NCBI GenBank assembly: GCA_020064725.1 | Contig: JAGTWJ010000019.1 | Location: forward strand, 434,001-498,000 | Length of the DNA stretch: 64,000 nt | Source of the DNA: Drechslerella dactyloides | Taxonomy: Eukaryota; Ascomycota; Orbiliomycetes; Orbiliales; Orbiliaceae | Reading direction: 5' to 3' | Part shown: in pieces, positions 11,347-23,462 of the stretch | How the letters are laid out: the number at the start of each line of letters is the position of its first letter | How positions within the stretch are numbered: position 1 is the first letter of the stretch | Program-made: the position numbers and the translations under genes | The notes under the pieces: model-generated | Seen by the model: only the letters and a program-made list of their open reading frames with translations | Databases searched by the model: none | Told to the model about the DNA's origin: nothing

Positions 11347-12327
11347 CATTGCGATATTGGTATCTCGAGCTCATGTTTCTTCTGCCAGTAGAGATTTGGT
11401 TAGTCGTTGACCAAGAATACCCATGGGACAATGCATCGGCCCAAGCCCTCCGGCTTTCTGCATGTGTAGATCCCATAGTAAGCCTCCACAAGCGCTATCA
11501 CCGATTCGGAAGGTTTCCGGATGCAGTTATACAACACCATCTGCGTTGCCGCCCCGGACGATAGACGCCGTTCAATCGATCGTGGCCACATGCATGAGCG
11601 GCGATCTATACCTCTTGTATCAGAATCATGCTGCTAAAATGCACGCGGGTACTTTTTGCGACCAACTTCGAGCTCGTGGGCAGCCTGCCGGCCAATTGAG
11701 CTCGGACGACGTCGATCTGGGCACGTTGCACCTGCGCATGTGCGTCGGCAAGCATGATTGTGCAACCTTATGTTGACCTCCCCTCACACCGACGTTAACT
11801 AGTAAAATAATTCAATTTCAGAAGAGGTGATATAGAGTAACCGCATAGCAAGTGAATGTATAAACCCATGTCCACCAGATGGTCGATCCGGCTTTTGACA
11901 ATAAACGCATATTTTGAAGCAAACAACAGACAATCGCCACACGCACCAGATATATATTATACATTAGACTGATACATTATACATTAAGTCTGTTATGTAT
12001 GTATATATGTTTATCTCGATCAAAACAGATATGCCGCGCTATATAGCCGCGCGGAGAGGCTCAAGGAGTGGCTGAAAGTTAACTCGCCGAATCTGCTGAT
12101 GTTTAAAGAGAGACAGGACCACCAAGGTCCAGATATCCGCAGAGGTTTAAAGAGCGACAGGAAATGAAAAAAAAGAGTGAAAGATCGATAGTCAATGGTC
12201 GGTAGACGCTTCCGTCCAGTAGCGCAGGGACCAGCACTCCGCGCAGTGACTCAAGCCCTTCAGACTCAGTCATGCACGTTTGACCGTTCGCCGCCCCAGC
12301 GACATGAACAATATTGAGAAAAGCGCA
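11347..12327. other. Intergenic; short direct repeat only
   Basis: About 980 bp between two convergent genes. It becomes AT-rich with TATATA tracts after 11950. A direct repeat of GTTTAAAGAG(A/C)GACAGGA occurs at 12101 and 12145. No coding frame looks real. Confidence 0.5.
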
Positions 12328-14793
12328 TTAGGAGAATGTCGCGTTCCAGTAGAACCGGAAGGCGCTATTCGGGTCGTCCGTCCCGTAGGCTTGGCACCCA
12401 ATTGGCGGCGGGTTAACGTAGAAAATAAGCTCACCGGGATCGGCTCCTCCGTTGTTGTTACAGATGGCAAGGCAACGGTCAGCACCAACGATCGCTGCCC
12501 CATCCGCGTTCAGCCACAGCCACTGCCTCTCCGGAGAGGTCTCGTTGTTCAGCTGCCAGGTGAGCAGTGTGTAGCCAAACACCGGCTCATCCTGCAAAAA
12601 GTAGACTTTCAGGTCCGCGCCCCTCACATACGCATAGTGAGGTCCGGTGCCGTAAAACTCATCGTTGGAAGTGTCGGCGACCACCAAGACGAGCTTGTCG
12701 CCTTCAAGATAAAACAGAGACCAAGTGTCCGTGGGCGGGTTGGTCTGAGTTTCGCCATACACGGACAGGATAGGCGGGTCCCCAGTGACGTACAAGTTAT
12801 GATCGAAACCGTCGCCGATGAAGGCGGGCGTGGGGTACGGTACCTCCACGGAGATGAAAGCGGTGGGCAAGTCTGCGTCGTAAGTGACTGTCGAGATGCC
12901 GACGCTTCGACCCCACACTGTAGTCGTCCTGATGATGACGTATTGAGCAAAGGTGACCGTGGCGGTTGGATCCGCTAGGCCCGTGCCGACCGTCTTCTGG
13001 AAAGCTTCTCCGGAGGTAATCGTCGACGTCACAGTCTCCACAACTCGCGGAAGAACCGTCACGACGGTAGCAGTAGGGCCCACACCATTGTTGATAACAG
13101 TCGTCGTCTGCGCCGTGACAAAAGCGTAACCGGTACTGGGGTCCACGATCGTAGTCTGGAACCCACGAGCCTGGATGCTAGTGATCGAGGCATAGTTGCA
13201 GTAAGGATTGTTACCGTCGCCGTAACCAACGTCGGTAGACTCTTCAGTGCAGAGCCAGAGACCCTGGCCGGCGGTGACGTTCGACGAGACTTGTAGGGCA
13301 AGATCACCGTCCTCGGAAATGGTGAACGTCAGGAGCTGACCGTTGTCAGCTTCGACGGCGGCGAGATCGCCAGAAGAAACACGCGTCCACAGGGTACCAA
13401 AAGTCGTATCGCTGTGAGCGTAGACATACTTTGGCGACGGCAGGAGGGACCCTCCACCGGTCCAGGTATCCTCATCGGTGTTGAGGGGAGCCTCGATGGG
13501 GTCCATCAGCCATCCTTCGTCGGTCAGCTTGAACAACCGGTACGGAATTCTGCCCTCATTTATAATTCCGCCAATCGGGACGAAGGCCGAGTTGAAATAC
13601 GAATCGAGCAGACCCGGGTTCTCATCATCACCCTCGTAGCCGAGAATCTTCAGAGAAGAAGGGTACGGCATGAAGAGAGTCAGCGTCGGCGAGCCGGCGC
13701 CATCCGTATTGAGCGAGGTGGACGACTCTCCAGGGGCGATGGTTTCCGTGTAAATCGTCACCGTCGAGGTACCGGTCATCGTATCAGTGGGGCCTCCGGT
13801 TGTGCCGGTATCCGACGATGGAGTCAAGGTCGGCCCTCCGGTGTTTCCAGTGCCGGTAGTTCCAGTGCCGGTAGTTCCAGTGCCGGTAGTTCTGGTTCCG
13901 GTTCCGGTGTTTGTAGGGCCCGAGGTTCTGCTCGAACTGCTGCCGTTATTCGTGTTTGTCGCGCGGCTAGAGGTCTTCGACGTAGTGTCATCGGACTGAG
14001 TGGCGCTTGTACCCGTAGCTGTCGGCGTAGTCGTGCTGCTCGTCAGCGAGGCCAATCGCGAAAATGGAATCTGGGTAACCTCAGCCGGGTAGCACTGCGG
14101 CGGATAAGGAACGTCGATTTCGTGCATGTAAATCTGTGCAGCAATGAGTCCATTCACCCGGCAGAGTGCAAACTCGTAGACGTTGGTGGTGCCATTAGGC
14201 CACGTGTATCGCAAGTTCACCATGCCGTCCGAGTTGATAAAGAAGGTTTCCGTTGTCGTTCCAGGGAACGGGTCGCCGTAAAAGATCGGGTAAAACCCAA
14301 AGATATCCTGACGCTCTTCCAAGCTCCTCCCCTGCAGGGCGCTCGTCAGGTACAGGAACAGGAACTGACTCAGGTCGGCAGCGTCGAGGTATTCTCCGTT
14401 GTCGTTGAGGTAGAACAGGAAAGCATCGCCGGATGTGACAGCGCTGTCCCCCTCAACATTGATGAAAAATGACTCAGGCTCCGAGGCCGGGGTCGGAGAG
14501 ACGAAAAGCTGAAGTGCGACAGCGGATGCATCCGGCACCGATGATGGATTTACCGTCGAGGTGAAAACGGAGCCGGATGCGAACGGTGAGCACGGGCAGC
14601 CGCATGACGGTAGGACGGTGACGCTTGTCGTGACTACGACTTCCGTCACCATGATTGTCCTCGTCGCGGACTCGGTCTCCGTAACGGTCAGAGACTGGGC
14701 CAAACCTGGATCAGTTAGGTATAATATGGGTATTAGTGAGCTCCAGAGGAGCCGCCGCCCGCAGGCGGCGAGCCTGGAGCGTAGTGTCGGCAT
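12328..14793 (-). CDS. Large secreted Thr/Ser-rich protein (adhesin-like), paralog style A
   Basis: A single exon of 821 aa. The start is the first ATG (MPTLRSRLAACGRR); the frame opens 9 codons earlier only through GTG. A signal peptide with likely cleavage near LAQ|S (about residue 33) is followed by a Thr/Val-rich strand region, a Cys cluster (CGCPC, 64-68), and a globular domain (about 100-240) with SLEERQD. Next is a low-complexity linker (250-360) with TGTGT repeats, then two segments each introduced by a hydrophobic-PYP motif (LFMPYPSS near 375, VEVPYPTP further on). It ends in FYWNATFS. There is no transmembrane tail and no clear GPI signal. This is probably a cell-wall or extracellular protein. 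A second protein with the same layout lies at 51.2-53.3 kb. No named family recognised. Confidence 0.82.
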   Translation of the reverse strand: MPTLRSRLAACGRRLLWSSLIPILYLTDPGLAQSLTVTETESATRTIMVTEVVVTTSVTVLPSCGCPCSPFASGSVFTSTVNPSSVPDASAVALQLFVSPTPASEPESFFINVEGDSAVTSGDAFLFYLNDNGEYLDAADLSQFLFLYLTSALQGRSLEERQDIFGFYPIFYGDPFPGTTTETFFINSDGMVNLRYTWPNGTTNVYEFALCRVNGLIAAQIYMHEIDVPYPPQCYPAEVTQIPFSRLASLTSSTTTPTATGTSATQSDDTTSKTSSRATNTNNGSSSSRTSGPTNTGTGTRTTGTGTTGTGTTGTGNTGGPTLTPSSDTGTTGGPTDTMTGTSTVTIYTETIAPGESSTSLNTDGAGSPTLTLFMPYPSSLKILGYEGDDENPGLLDSYFNSAFVPIGGIINEGRIPYRLFKLTDEGWLMDPIEAPLNTDEDTWTGGGSLLPSPKYVYAHSDTTFGTLWTRVSSGDLAAVEADNGQLLTFTISEDGDLALQVSSNVTAGQGLWLCTEESTDVGYGDGNNPYCNYASITSIQARGFQTTIVDPSTGYAFVTAQTTTVINNGVGPTATVVTVLPRVVETVTSTITSGEAFQKTVGTGLADPTATVTFAQYVIIRTTTVWGRSVGISTVTYDADLPTAFISVEVPYPTPAFIGDGFDHNLYVTGDPPILSVYGETQTNPPTDTWSLFYLEGDKLVLVVADTSNDEFYGTGPHYAYVRGADLKVYFLQDEPVFGYTLLTWQLNNETSPERQWLWLNADGAAIVGADRCLAICNNNGGADPGELIFYVNPPPIGCQAYGTDDPNSAFRFYWNATFS
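13845..13889. repeat. 15-bp minisatellite, three copies, inside a CDS
   Basis: TTCCAGTGCCGGTAG is repeated three times in tandem with no mismatch. On the coding (minus) strand it encodes the TGTGT repeats of the linker in the secreted protein. Fifteen bases keep the frame, so copy number can vary without breaking the gene. Confidence 0.9.
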
Positions 14794-15815
14794 TTTAAGG
14801 TGTATTGTATTAGCTCGCACCTCGTGTATGATCGAGGGGTCGAGATGAAGGTACAGGGCCTCATAGGGCTATATCCTTGAATTGTTCAGTCACAAACAAA
14901 CTGCCGCAACTCCCGGTCTTCCCATCTGGTCCTTCCTCCCCTCTCCTGTTCGAAAGGACACCAAGCTTGAGCTTGCTGACAGCTTGTCCTGTAGATAGCC
15001 CGGTAGCGACGCATCGCGATGTTTGGTTTCCACGTTGGAGACTGCGAATGTTTGCGTTGCATTGTCGCGACCTCCAGCTTCATCCAGGTCGAGACTGGCC
15101 AGCCGGCGAGGAACGCATCGTAAGAGCTGCCATCTTGTCAGTACCCAGGGCGGTCATGATGCCAAATGCTCACGGGGGCGCGAGATGGATCTATATAGCG
15201 GTGGATGAAGGATGTGTAGGTTGAATCGCAGTTGGATGAATGAAATGTTTGTGATGGGTGGTTTGGTGGGATAGGTTTGAGATCAGGCTCGTGCCGCAGT
15301 GAAAGGTTAATAACCTGCAAATCACCTCTAGAGATCTTCTAATCCACTACCGCAAGCCTAGAATTATCTCGGTGCCATATCGGACTAACAACTTCATAAT
15401 TTACCATATTTTGTTAGCCAATATCAATCTTGACGATACTGGATCCATGGAGCTGGCGCCTAAATTCAAGCTAGGTGAAAGAGCCAGAGCTCATGAATGT
15501 AGCTACGTAGTAATATCAGCACTAGCAAGAACAGTTCTATCAGCTAGGAGGAAGTCTTCCAAATATCTTTTAACATCGCAGCTAGCTCCAGATCACACCA
15601 CGGCTAATCCTCGAGCTCGGAGACTGTCTTCACATATGTGTCTCACCGATCAATATATTCAAAAGAGATGTCTATCATGAATCCATTTGGCCATCCCATA
15701 CCATACCATACATATCATACACCGCCATTCGCAAACAACGTATATACAGCACACGCCACCGCTCATATCCCCCGGAGATTCCACGAGCTACGCGGACAGC
15801 CACCGCGTTATATCA
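14794..15815. other. Intergenic, no gene seen
   Basis: About 1 kb: the upstream region of the secreted-protein gene, then an AT-rich stretch up to the 3' end of the uL11m gene. No long frame has coding composition. Confidence 0.5.
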
Positions 15816-16438
15816 TCACGGCACAACCTTGATCCCCATGCTCTTCGCGCTGCCGCAGATACTCCGACACATCCCCTCCATCGTCGTCCCCTTCAGCCGG
15901 TCCTCCTGCAATCACACCGCAATCAGCACAACTTCATCCCAAACTTCATGAATACACTCTTCTAAAACGATGGTAAGAAGATATACACACCGTAAGTTTG
16001 ACCTTCGCAATCTCATACACATGTTTCAAGCTCACCGTCCCCACAACCTCATGTCCCGGGTTCTTCGCACCCTTAATCCGCCCCTTCCGCGGCTCCACGC
16101 CCGCCGCCTTGAGCAGCAAATAGCTCGTCGTCGGCGTGCGAATATCGAACGTGAAACTACGGTCCGGCCTGACGACGATGACAACAGGGAGGGGGGTGCC
16201 AGTCGCGAAACCCGTTGTGCGAGCGTTGAATTCCTGCACATATGACAGCATTAGCCGTTGCACGTATGTATGTACGATATATACGATATGGTAGGAGGGG
16301 TACTCGGCAGAAATCCATCGATTTGACACCCTTGGATCCCAACGCCGGTCCAATCGGCGGCGCCGGCGACGCTTGTCCCGCGCCAACTATCAGCTTGACG
16401 ACAATGTTCGTCAGCGCCTTCGCCCCGCCCTTCGACAT
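15816..16438 (-). CDS. MRPL19: Mitochondrial large-subunit ribosomal protein uL11m
   Basis: Three exons, complement(15816..15905, 15991..16233, 16304..16438), all in phase 0, give 155 aa, close to the 158 aa of yeast Mrpl19. The L11 signature is plain: IVVKLIVGAGQASPAPPIGP at the N-terminus, GVKSMDFC, EFNARTTGF across the first splice join, then SYLLLKAAGVE, GTVSLKHVYEIAKVK and the C-terminal MCRSICGSAKSMGIKV. L11 binds the GTPase-associated rRNA region of the large subunit; the lack of cytosolic L12-type features and the bacterial character place it in mitochondria. No long presequence is visible, as is usual for this protein. Confidence 0.95.
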
Positions 16439-17658
16439 GTTGCCTGTCAATTATCCGGCCCTCCGTCCGTCCGTCCGTCGTTTGCACAGCGTCAAAGTGG
16501 CGAGTCTAGCGTGGGTGGGTGGGTGGCGCTCGCTGCGTCGTGCGGTACCAGGTGAAGAGAATGCGACAGACGACGAAGAGATAAGATTAGATTTCACGCG
16601 CCGCACCAACTTTTATCTCTGTCGACACGCAACACAGCGCAGCAGCTACCATACGAATGAATCAAGCCACAACTTAGGTCACAGAGTCCAATGTATCACG
16701 GCTGCACAGCTAGTATTCTGATCTGATGTACGCGGAGCGAATCCTCATAGTTTGCCTATATACTATATATCCGTTCGTCCAGTATTTTTCCATCTACACT
16801 TCCCCTCACAATTTATCTTAATAGCTGTATATACCGATCCATGCATCCCGCCCAGAAAGAAACAACCGCATCGAGGAAATCAAAGAAAGCGTGTAAAAAA
16901 AGCCATCGCAAGCTCATCTAAATATTGATACCAATTATAAAGAAAGCCAACAGCCGCAAACGAAACGACAAGCAAAGCAAAAAAGCACAACGCCGCATCA
17001 TGACTGGACTGTTGTAAAATATACGTAGCAAACCCGCAATGTCGAAATTAAATAAATCCAAGAACCAAGCGCAACGTCTAATCGCAGGAGAAACTTAAAG
17101 GAAAGGAACAAAAAGAAAAGTAAAAGGAGAGATGAGAAGAGTAGTATTCACAGTGTGTAATGTAATAAGGCCATAACAACAGGGCCCAAAGTCGTCTAGC
17201 AGTGCGTATTCAAATCGCAAACGAAACCTGCAAGAAAGAATATAACACAAAGAAGAGAAAAAAAGGTGTATATACTATACTTGTTCAAATCAAATCGGTC
17301 GAATCCAATTCAAGAACTTTTGGTATCGATCATGTTAGCCGCTGTCGTCGCGGCTAGTGTCTCGCGGCTTCACAAAGCTCTTCTTCAGCATGTCTAGGCT
17401 GGTGACACTTTTCCACCCGCCTGGAAGTCTCCCCAGCAGGCTTCCCGTTGATGAGTTCGCCTGATTCATCAGCGGCTGCGCTCCCGTCGCCGCGCTCGGG
17501 TTATCCTGCCGCTGCGGGGTCGCCGTATACCGCCCCGCACCACGGCCGTGGCCGCCACCGCCACCACTACCGACAGTGCCAGCGCGGATTCGCCCCGCTG
17601 GTTCCCCGGCCGATGGCGACACATTTGCCGAAACCTTGGCTCCGCCCTCGCCGGCTCG
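16439..17658. other. Intergenic; unexplained minus-strand open frame
   Basis: About 1.2 kb. 16460-16490 has a CCGT microsatellite in the uL11m leader. 16740-17330 is A-rich, with no gene. An open minus-strand frame (17335-17622, and open further upstream) encodes a Gly/Ser/Arg-rich sequence ending MLKKSFVKPRDTSRDDSG. It lies just past the kinase stop and could be an alternative C-terminal exon of that gene, but I found no convincing donor. Confidence 0.4.
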
Positions 17659-20129
17659 CTAAGTCGGTCGAGCAGCAGAACTCCGAGTATTCGTCTGATT
17701 ATCCGCCGGCTTCTCGAGCACGTGATCGTGTCCGACGCCGTGGTACACTTTCGCGTGCATGTGCATTATCGCATCGCCATTCTGGTCGTCCTGCTGGCTG
17801 CACACCTTGCCTTCGTCCAGCGAACTCTTTATCCACGCATCGTTGTAGACGTCCGATAGCGTCGCACGGGCCTTCGGATCCAGCTTGAGCATCGAGTTGA
17901 CCAACATTCTGCTCTCTCGGGGAAGCAGCCGAAGCAGCCGCCACGGGCCGCGTATGACCTGGCTAGCGTGCGTAGCGCCGCCATTGTCTTTCTCCTTCTT
18001 CTCGCCAGCTGGCGAAACGGGCGTTTCGGCCTCAGCGCGGGGCTCAGAGGTGAGCCCGGAAGCAGCGGATTCGCGCTCAGCCTCTGGCGTCGGGGCGGCG
18101 CAGAACAGCTTGAACGAGTTGTCGGACATGCGGGGCGCTTTCCATGGGAACCGGCGGAGCGACATGCAGCAGAAAATGATGGCGAGAGACCAGATATCAG
18201 CTGGCTGCGGGTCGTATTTCAGGTCGTTGCACACCTCTGGCGCAAGGTACGGATCCGATCCGACGATTCCTAGAAGAAGAGAAAATTAGCATCCCGCCTG
18301 TTTCGCGTTTGAAACCCGAATTTTCACTCACCATGTGCCATCACAATGTCCGTCTCGAACGGATACCGGAACACGACAGCGGAGCCAAAATCGATAATCT
18401 TCAAGATTCCGTGCTCGTTGATGACTACGTTGTCCAGCTTGAGATCCCGATGCGCCAGCCCCATATCGTGCAGATACTTCACGCCATTCACAATTTGCAT
18501 GAAGCAGCACGCGATCTCCTCGCGTCCCATCTTGCCCGTCATCACCGTTGCGAAAAGATCGTACGGCGCATATTCCATCACCTCGTACCATTTCCCTCGC
18601 TCGTGAATGATGTCGAGCGTCTCGATGATGTTGCCGTGGTGCAGCGTGGAGCCGATGCAGAACTCTGCCGTGACCTTTTTCGCGTAGTCCTTGTCGGATT
18701 CATACTGATGCTTTGGTCGGAATTCCTTGACAGCGAATGTAACGCCGTCACTCGGTCGCCTCATCAACCGGACGGATCCACCAGCTCCCTGGCCGAGAAC
18801 TTTGCCGAACTTGCCGTATTTCTTTGTCAGTCCGTTGTCATCGGCAAACGGCATCGGGGTGCTCGCCATGCTAAGACGAGAACTGGTGCGCGTTGGCATT
18901 TTAGGAGTCGCGGTACCGCTCTTGTTGCTAGGCGAAGAGGATCGCTTGCCGCCTTTGAAAAATCTCTTCAGATCGGCAAAGGAACTCTGTCGGCTGCCCG
19001 TGGGAGAGTCGCCATCGCCAAGGTACTTCTTCTTGTCATCCTTGTGATGATGGTGGTGATGGTGATGCGAGTGTCGTTCAAATTTAAATCGCGGTTCGAT
19101 GTCATCGACACTCTTACTTTGTGGTGGGCGTTTGCTTCTCGCGTACGGGTCATCTTTATCTCCAGTAGGTGTGAAGGGCCGTGACGAAGGGTAGCTAGGT
19201 GTGGCTGTGCCGGAACGCGGACTGCTGTCTCTTGAGCGGTTTTCCTCAGAGCCCATGCTGAATCTAGGAACGCGCTGCTGCACCTGCTCCGGCGCCACCA
19301 ATGTTGGCAGGGCTGGTTTGCTGCTACTCCTGCCGCTGTCGGCGGACGTGGACTCCGACGAGAGTTTCCGCGCCGCAGCAGCTGGGGATATCTCCGGTGT
19401 CATAAGGTTTGTTTGTTGAGCAATGTCATCGTGCCGCTTCGGCGAGGCCTGCTTGGCTTCGCCCTTTTGCTCTTGGTCGTGCGAGGCTGCTGGCGTAAGC
19501 GGGTCTGCCGGAATAGAGCGAGGTATGGGATGCTCCGATGTTGTGATCTGGGGGACGTCAATGCTGGAGTGGGTAGAGTTTCGGTAGCTGGTGGCGTCTG
19601 GTTGCGGCTCTTGGGAGCCTGGTCGCGATAGCGACTTTGTGCTCTCCTCAGCGGAGGGTACCTAAAGTAGATATGAGCGACAATTTTCTTCCCCTAGATT
19701 CGATAGGCCCAAGACAATGACGGCAGCATCGCCAAACCCAACCGATCAAACAAATATTGAACTACGTACTCTTGACGCGGGCATAGAGCCGCAATTCTGG
19801 AAGGGACATGGCCCAAACCAGCCCCGAGGCTTCAGGCCAGCTTTCTTAAGCTTCTCGGCCATCTCCTGCACCTCCATCTGGTGATCCTCGCGACTGATGA
19901 GCGACTTGGTTCCTGTCCTACGGTGTGTTTTCGGATTCGATTGGTCGGCTGCTTCTGGTTCCTGAGAAGGCTCGACGGGTTCGACGGGTTCGACGGGTTT
20001 GGCAGATTCGGCAGCGGCGGATGTAGTTGGAGCCGGCGAAATTAGCTGGTTGGCTTTTGTATCAAAATGGACGACCCGGCTGGCCTCGTCCGGGGAGTCG
20101 AGGGGCGGAGTGGCTGGTGCCGACGACAT
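17659..20129 (-). CDS. HAL4/SAT4-type serine/threonine kinase
   Basis: Three exons, complement(17659..18269, 18332..19661, 19770..20129), give 766 aa. The first 400 residues are disordered, Ser/Pro-rich, and include a run of eight His (about 319-326). The kinase domain starts near 402 (YGKFGKVLGQGAGGSV) and has FAVKEF (catalytic Lys), HRDLKLDN near 526, DFGSA in place of DFG-L/F, and GSDPYLAPEV across the second splice. A long insert precedes LLPRESRMLVNSMLKLDPKAR, and the tail carries GHDHVL, all typical of the fungal HAL4/HAL5/RTK1 group. Yeast members stabilise the Trk potassium transporters and other nutrient permeases at the plasma membrane. The exact ortholog cannot be fixed by eye. Start: the first ATG; upstream frame codons (TLKRRLGIEDLN) look coding, so a 5' exon may be missing. 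Confidence 0.88.
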
Positions 20130-23100
20130 GGTATTTAAGTCTTCGATGCCGAGTCGGCGTTTGAGAGTGGTATCCGTTGGCTTCCACGCAGCCCCTTGCG
20201 TGTTAATCAAACAGTGGATGGCTGGCAGGCAGGCAGGCTAGATCGATGCGGAGACAGGCAGGCAGGCAAGCAGGAAGGCAGGCAGGCTGCAGGAGAATGT
20301 GTATAATTATAAAATCTGGCAGCGTGTATCGGGTTCAAACTCTGCCTGCGGGCGTATCAGCACCTGGAGCTCCGGCCGGCTAGCGGTTGCTGTTCCGGGA
20401 AGGAAGGGCCCAACGTGAAACCGGGCCTAATTGCGGTCTCGAAGCTTGGCTTGGCCCTTGCGTCGACAGGGCGCAGCGACGGCGAAGAATGTACAGGCAA
20501 TTTGGACGAGACGGCGAAATTCGTGGAGAAGAGAGGAAGAAAGAGGGAAGGAAGGAAGGGGGAGGAAAGAGAAGAAAAGGGCCGGATGGGAGGTGATTGA
20601 TGTGGGAGTGGATAGATAGCTTGCCGGTGGTAACGTAAGTGATGGAGGGAAAGTGTCCCAAGGGCGAGCGGTGGTGGGGCCTGGCCGGCAGCGGCAGGCT
20701 TTAACCGGAATTTAGAGATGCCGGAAGCTGCGGAAGCCGTCAAAATAACGACAGACTAGCCACAGCGGGCAAAGGATATCAATTAAAGGCGACGGCCGCT
20801 GTGCCCGATGGGCTTTTTGCGATCGAGGATTAAAGGCGGGCGGATGCAGGTATATTGCTCAGAGGTTGGGAGACCCCCACCAGCTTGCCGGCAGGATTGA
20901 ATTCGAGCCTTCAAGCAGACGAGAGAGGGCTGTCAGATCGATCGCAGGCAGAGGAGGAGGGCGAGTCAGATGCTAGCAATCAATTGCCGCCGACGGAGTT
21001 CAGTTGCCGCCTGACAGGATGATATCCAATACGGTGGAGAGTGGTGGAGATGAGGTGGTGATGGTGGTTCGAAGGAGGAGGTACGTACCCCAATGCTCTA
21101 GCTGGACATTTGAAATATTTCCTATTCTTACACCACGTAACTGTTATAACGTTATCCCGGATGCTACGTCAACTACATCAGACCACTACTACCACCACTA
21201 CCACCACTACCACTACCGCTATTTGGATTCAAAACATCGCTAGCAGTACGAAGTACACATGGACCGTTCATGCAGCAGGAGCCAAGCGTGTATGCGTGTG
21301 CTCTCGTCCGCCATGCACGCCAGCCAGCATGCCAGCTGCCAGCCTGCATCCCGTCGGCCTGTCGAGGGCCCGCGGACGGGCACATACACACATCCAGTCT
21401 TGTTGCCTCCTTCTTCTGGACCTCGGCGCCCGCAGGCAGTCAGTTCGCGTCCGAACACCGACCAGCTAGTCCAAAGGGCGAATACGACGCTCTGCAGCCG
21501 GGGTCCTCGCCCAGTCGGAGATATTGGCCGGGGTGTGCGTGTGGGCATCCGCGGCCTGCTTACGTGACCCGGCGAACGGCGCGGAGGGATTTCTCGCGCC
21601 GACCGAGGCCAGGCAACCTGGCTAGCTCGAGCTGCTGAGCTCCCGGGGGCCCGTCGACTCGAGCGATGACTAAGAGTGAGTCCTTTGACGTAGGGTTGAC
21701 CATGAATGAACTCGATGGAGACCTCGAGTCCCATCGGCCGAAGCTTGGACGGGAGCGGCTTCCGTTTGCAGGTCGGCCGGCCGGAAAGCTGGCCAGCAAG
21801 CAGAAATTACAGCACGTCGCCAGCCAGCCAGCCAATCGGATCCACCTGCCCGGCCACTGCGGCCTGACTCATTCGCAAATCCAAACTCCACATGCACAAA
21901 TTGAAACCCGGCGGCTCCAGCGACGACAGGATGTTGCGTCGAAGGAAGCATTGCATTCTGAAGAGCCGCGTGGCAAACGGCGTGGCCGCAGATTGCGCGC
22001 ATTCATGTCGCCCGCCGTGCAACACACCCTCCAACGCGGGACGTTTACATTATCGATACAGCTGACGCCAGATATATATTTATTATCGGACTCCGCAGAT
22101 GCTGTGTAATATCTCGGGCCCGAAGCCAGGCTGGAGAACTCGAGACCCGGTAAGCCTGAGATATTTAGGTCAATAATACCATTATTATAGCTCGTGGGAA
22201 ATGTCCCAGCGAGGCGGAAAAAAGACGAGGATGGCTGGGTACATTATTGTATTCGATACTCGCCTCGGCCTGCTCGCCAGGCGATAAATGCATCTACGAT
22301 AACAATCGTCGCATCAACACGCCAAGAGTCCATTCGTACTCTCTACATAATCTTGTACCCCTCGCATACAAATCAGAAGCCCTGCCGACTGAAATGCCGA
22401 TTATACGTGCCGCTGACTAAAGCCGTACTCACAGCCTTAAGCTTGTACCACCATCCGTGCCCAGCAGTTACTCCATTTGTAGTTATTTGAGTAAGTACCT
22501 ATATACACCGGTACCCCGGTCGTCGACCCGTGTCGAGTGCTGCAGCGCGCAGCCAGGACACCTGGAATTTGAATTACCCAACCATGGGCACGCGGGCAGT
22601 TCGTATACCACCGCGTGATCCTGCTACCTGCCCCATGCAAGACGGCCAGTCGCCGTCGTACAAATATAGAACGATCCTCCCAATCGGCATACGTACTGCC
22701 AACAAGCACTATCCTCAATTTTCCTTAGGAAGCGATCATCGACCCGGCCCTATATAGGCCTATGATATAATATTAATGCAAGGACTTTGACCTTATTTAG
22801 TCCGCATATGTGTCAACACAGGTGTCATGAACAACGCGACCTTTGATACAGCACTCTCAACATGCAACACGTCTAGATGTTGGAATTCACTGGCCAGCGA
22901 GACAACCGCCAACATGATATCAAAGTTATATAGCCGGTCAACTACTAGCAGTGGGGATAGAGGCATCGTTGGATCGGAAATTAATGTTGGAAAGATCTTA
23001 TAATAACATAGTCTCATGCAACTACTAAATTTCGGTTGATAACAATTGTATAACGACAAATGCATATCAGGGTGTCTCACAAGCCAGATTGCCCTACTTT

Positions 23101-23462
23101 GTTATCACTATAGGCGTTGTACAATTGTCACAATATCTTATTCTTAGTACTTTATCACCTAGCTAACGCTCCCAGGAGTGCCAGCAAATCCATAAATGTA
23201 TGCATGCTCGGTGCTATCGAATAGAATTCCTAGGCTATAAAGATAAAATGCAAGCGCACAAATTCTATATCTGTTCGCGCTATCAGGATCGAAATTGTGG
23301 ATCTTAGGAGTCAAGTCGCTACGCGGATACTTTAACGTTTATATATAATTCACCCAACCTCAGTCAGTCAACAACCCACATCTAATCGATATCGATACAC
23401 ACCCGGACGAGCCTCCGTCCCCAAGCAGAGCTGCAGAGGCAAAGAACCCCACATAACATAAA
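20130..23462. other. Long gene-poor region
   Basis: About 3.3 kb without a credible gene. 20130-21000 is probably the kinase leader and promoter, purine-rich with GGAAG runs on the plus strand. 21170-21225 is a TACCAC/CCA microsatellite. 21250-22110 has long open frames on several strands at once, caused by GC-rich sequence rather than coding. 22150-23460 is AT-rich and is the upstream region of the membrane-protein gene. Confidence 0.5.
20221..20293. repeat. GGCA-rich microsatellite
   Basis: Two runs of GGCA/GGCAA units (about 20224-20240 and 20254-20290), interrupted and imperfect, sit in the presumed leader of the kinase gene. Confidence 0.85.

Noticed and set aside
12001..12060. GC-rich palindrome-like CCGCGC/TATATA sequence as a regulatory hairpin
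   Set aside because: The arms are not complementary once aligned; only a few base pairs form.
13414..14472. 352-codon plus-strand open frame
   Set aside because: It lies wholly antisense to the secreted Thr/Ser-rich gene. Its Arg/Gly/Ser-rich content follows from the complement of that gene's codons, and it has no domain.
20357..20743. 128-codon minus-strand frame upstream of the kinase
   Set aside because: It is Pro/Ser/Leu-rich from the complement of purine-rich GGAAG runs, with no motif. It is more likely leader or promoter.
21240..22109. Long open frames on both strands at 21.2-22.1 kb
   Set aside because: Several overlap on opposite strands, all rich in Arg/Ser/Pro/Ala, with no ATG context, splice pattern or motif. 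GC-rich sequence with few stops explains them.
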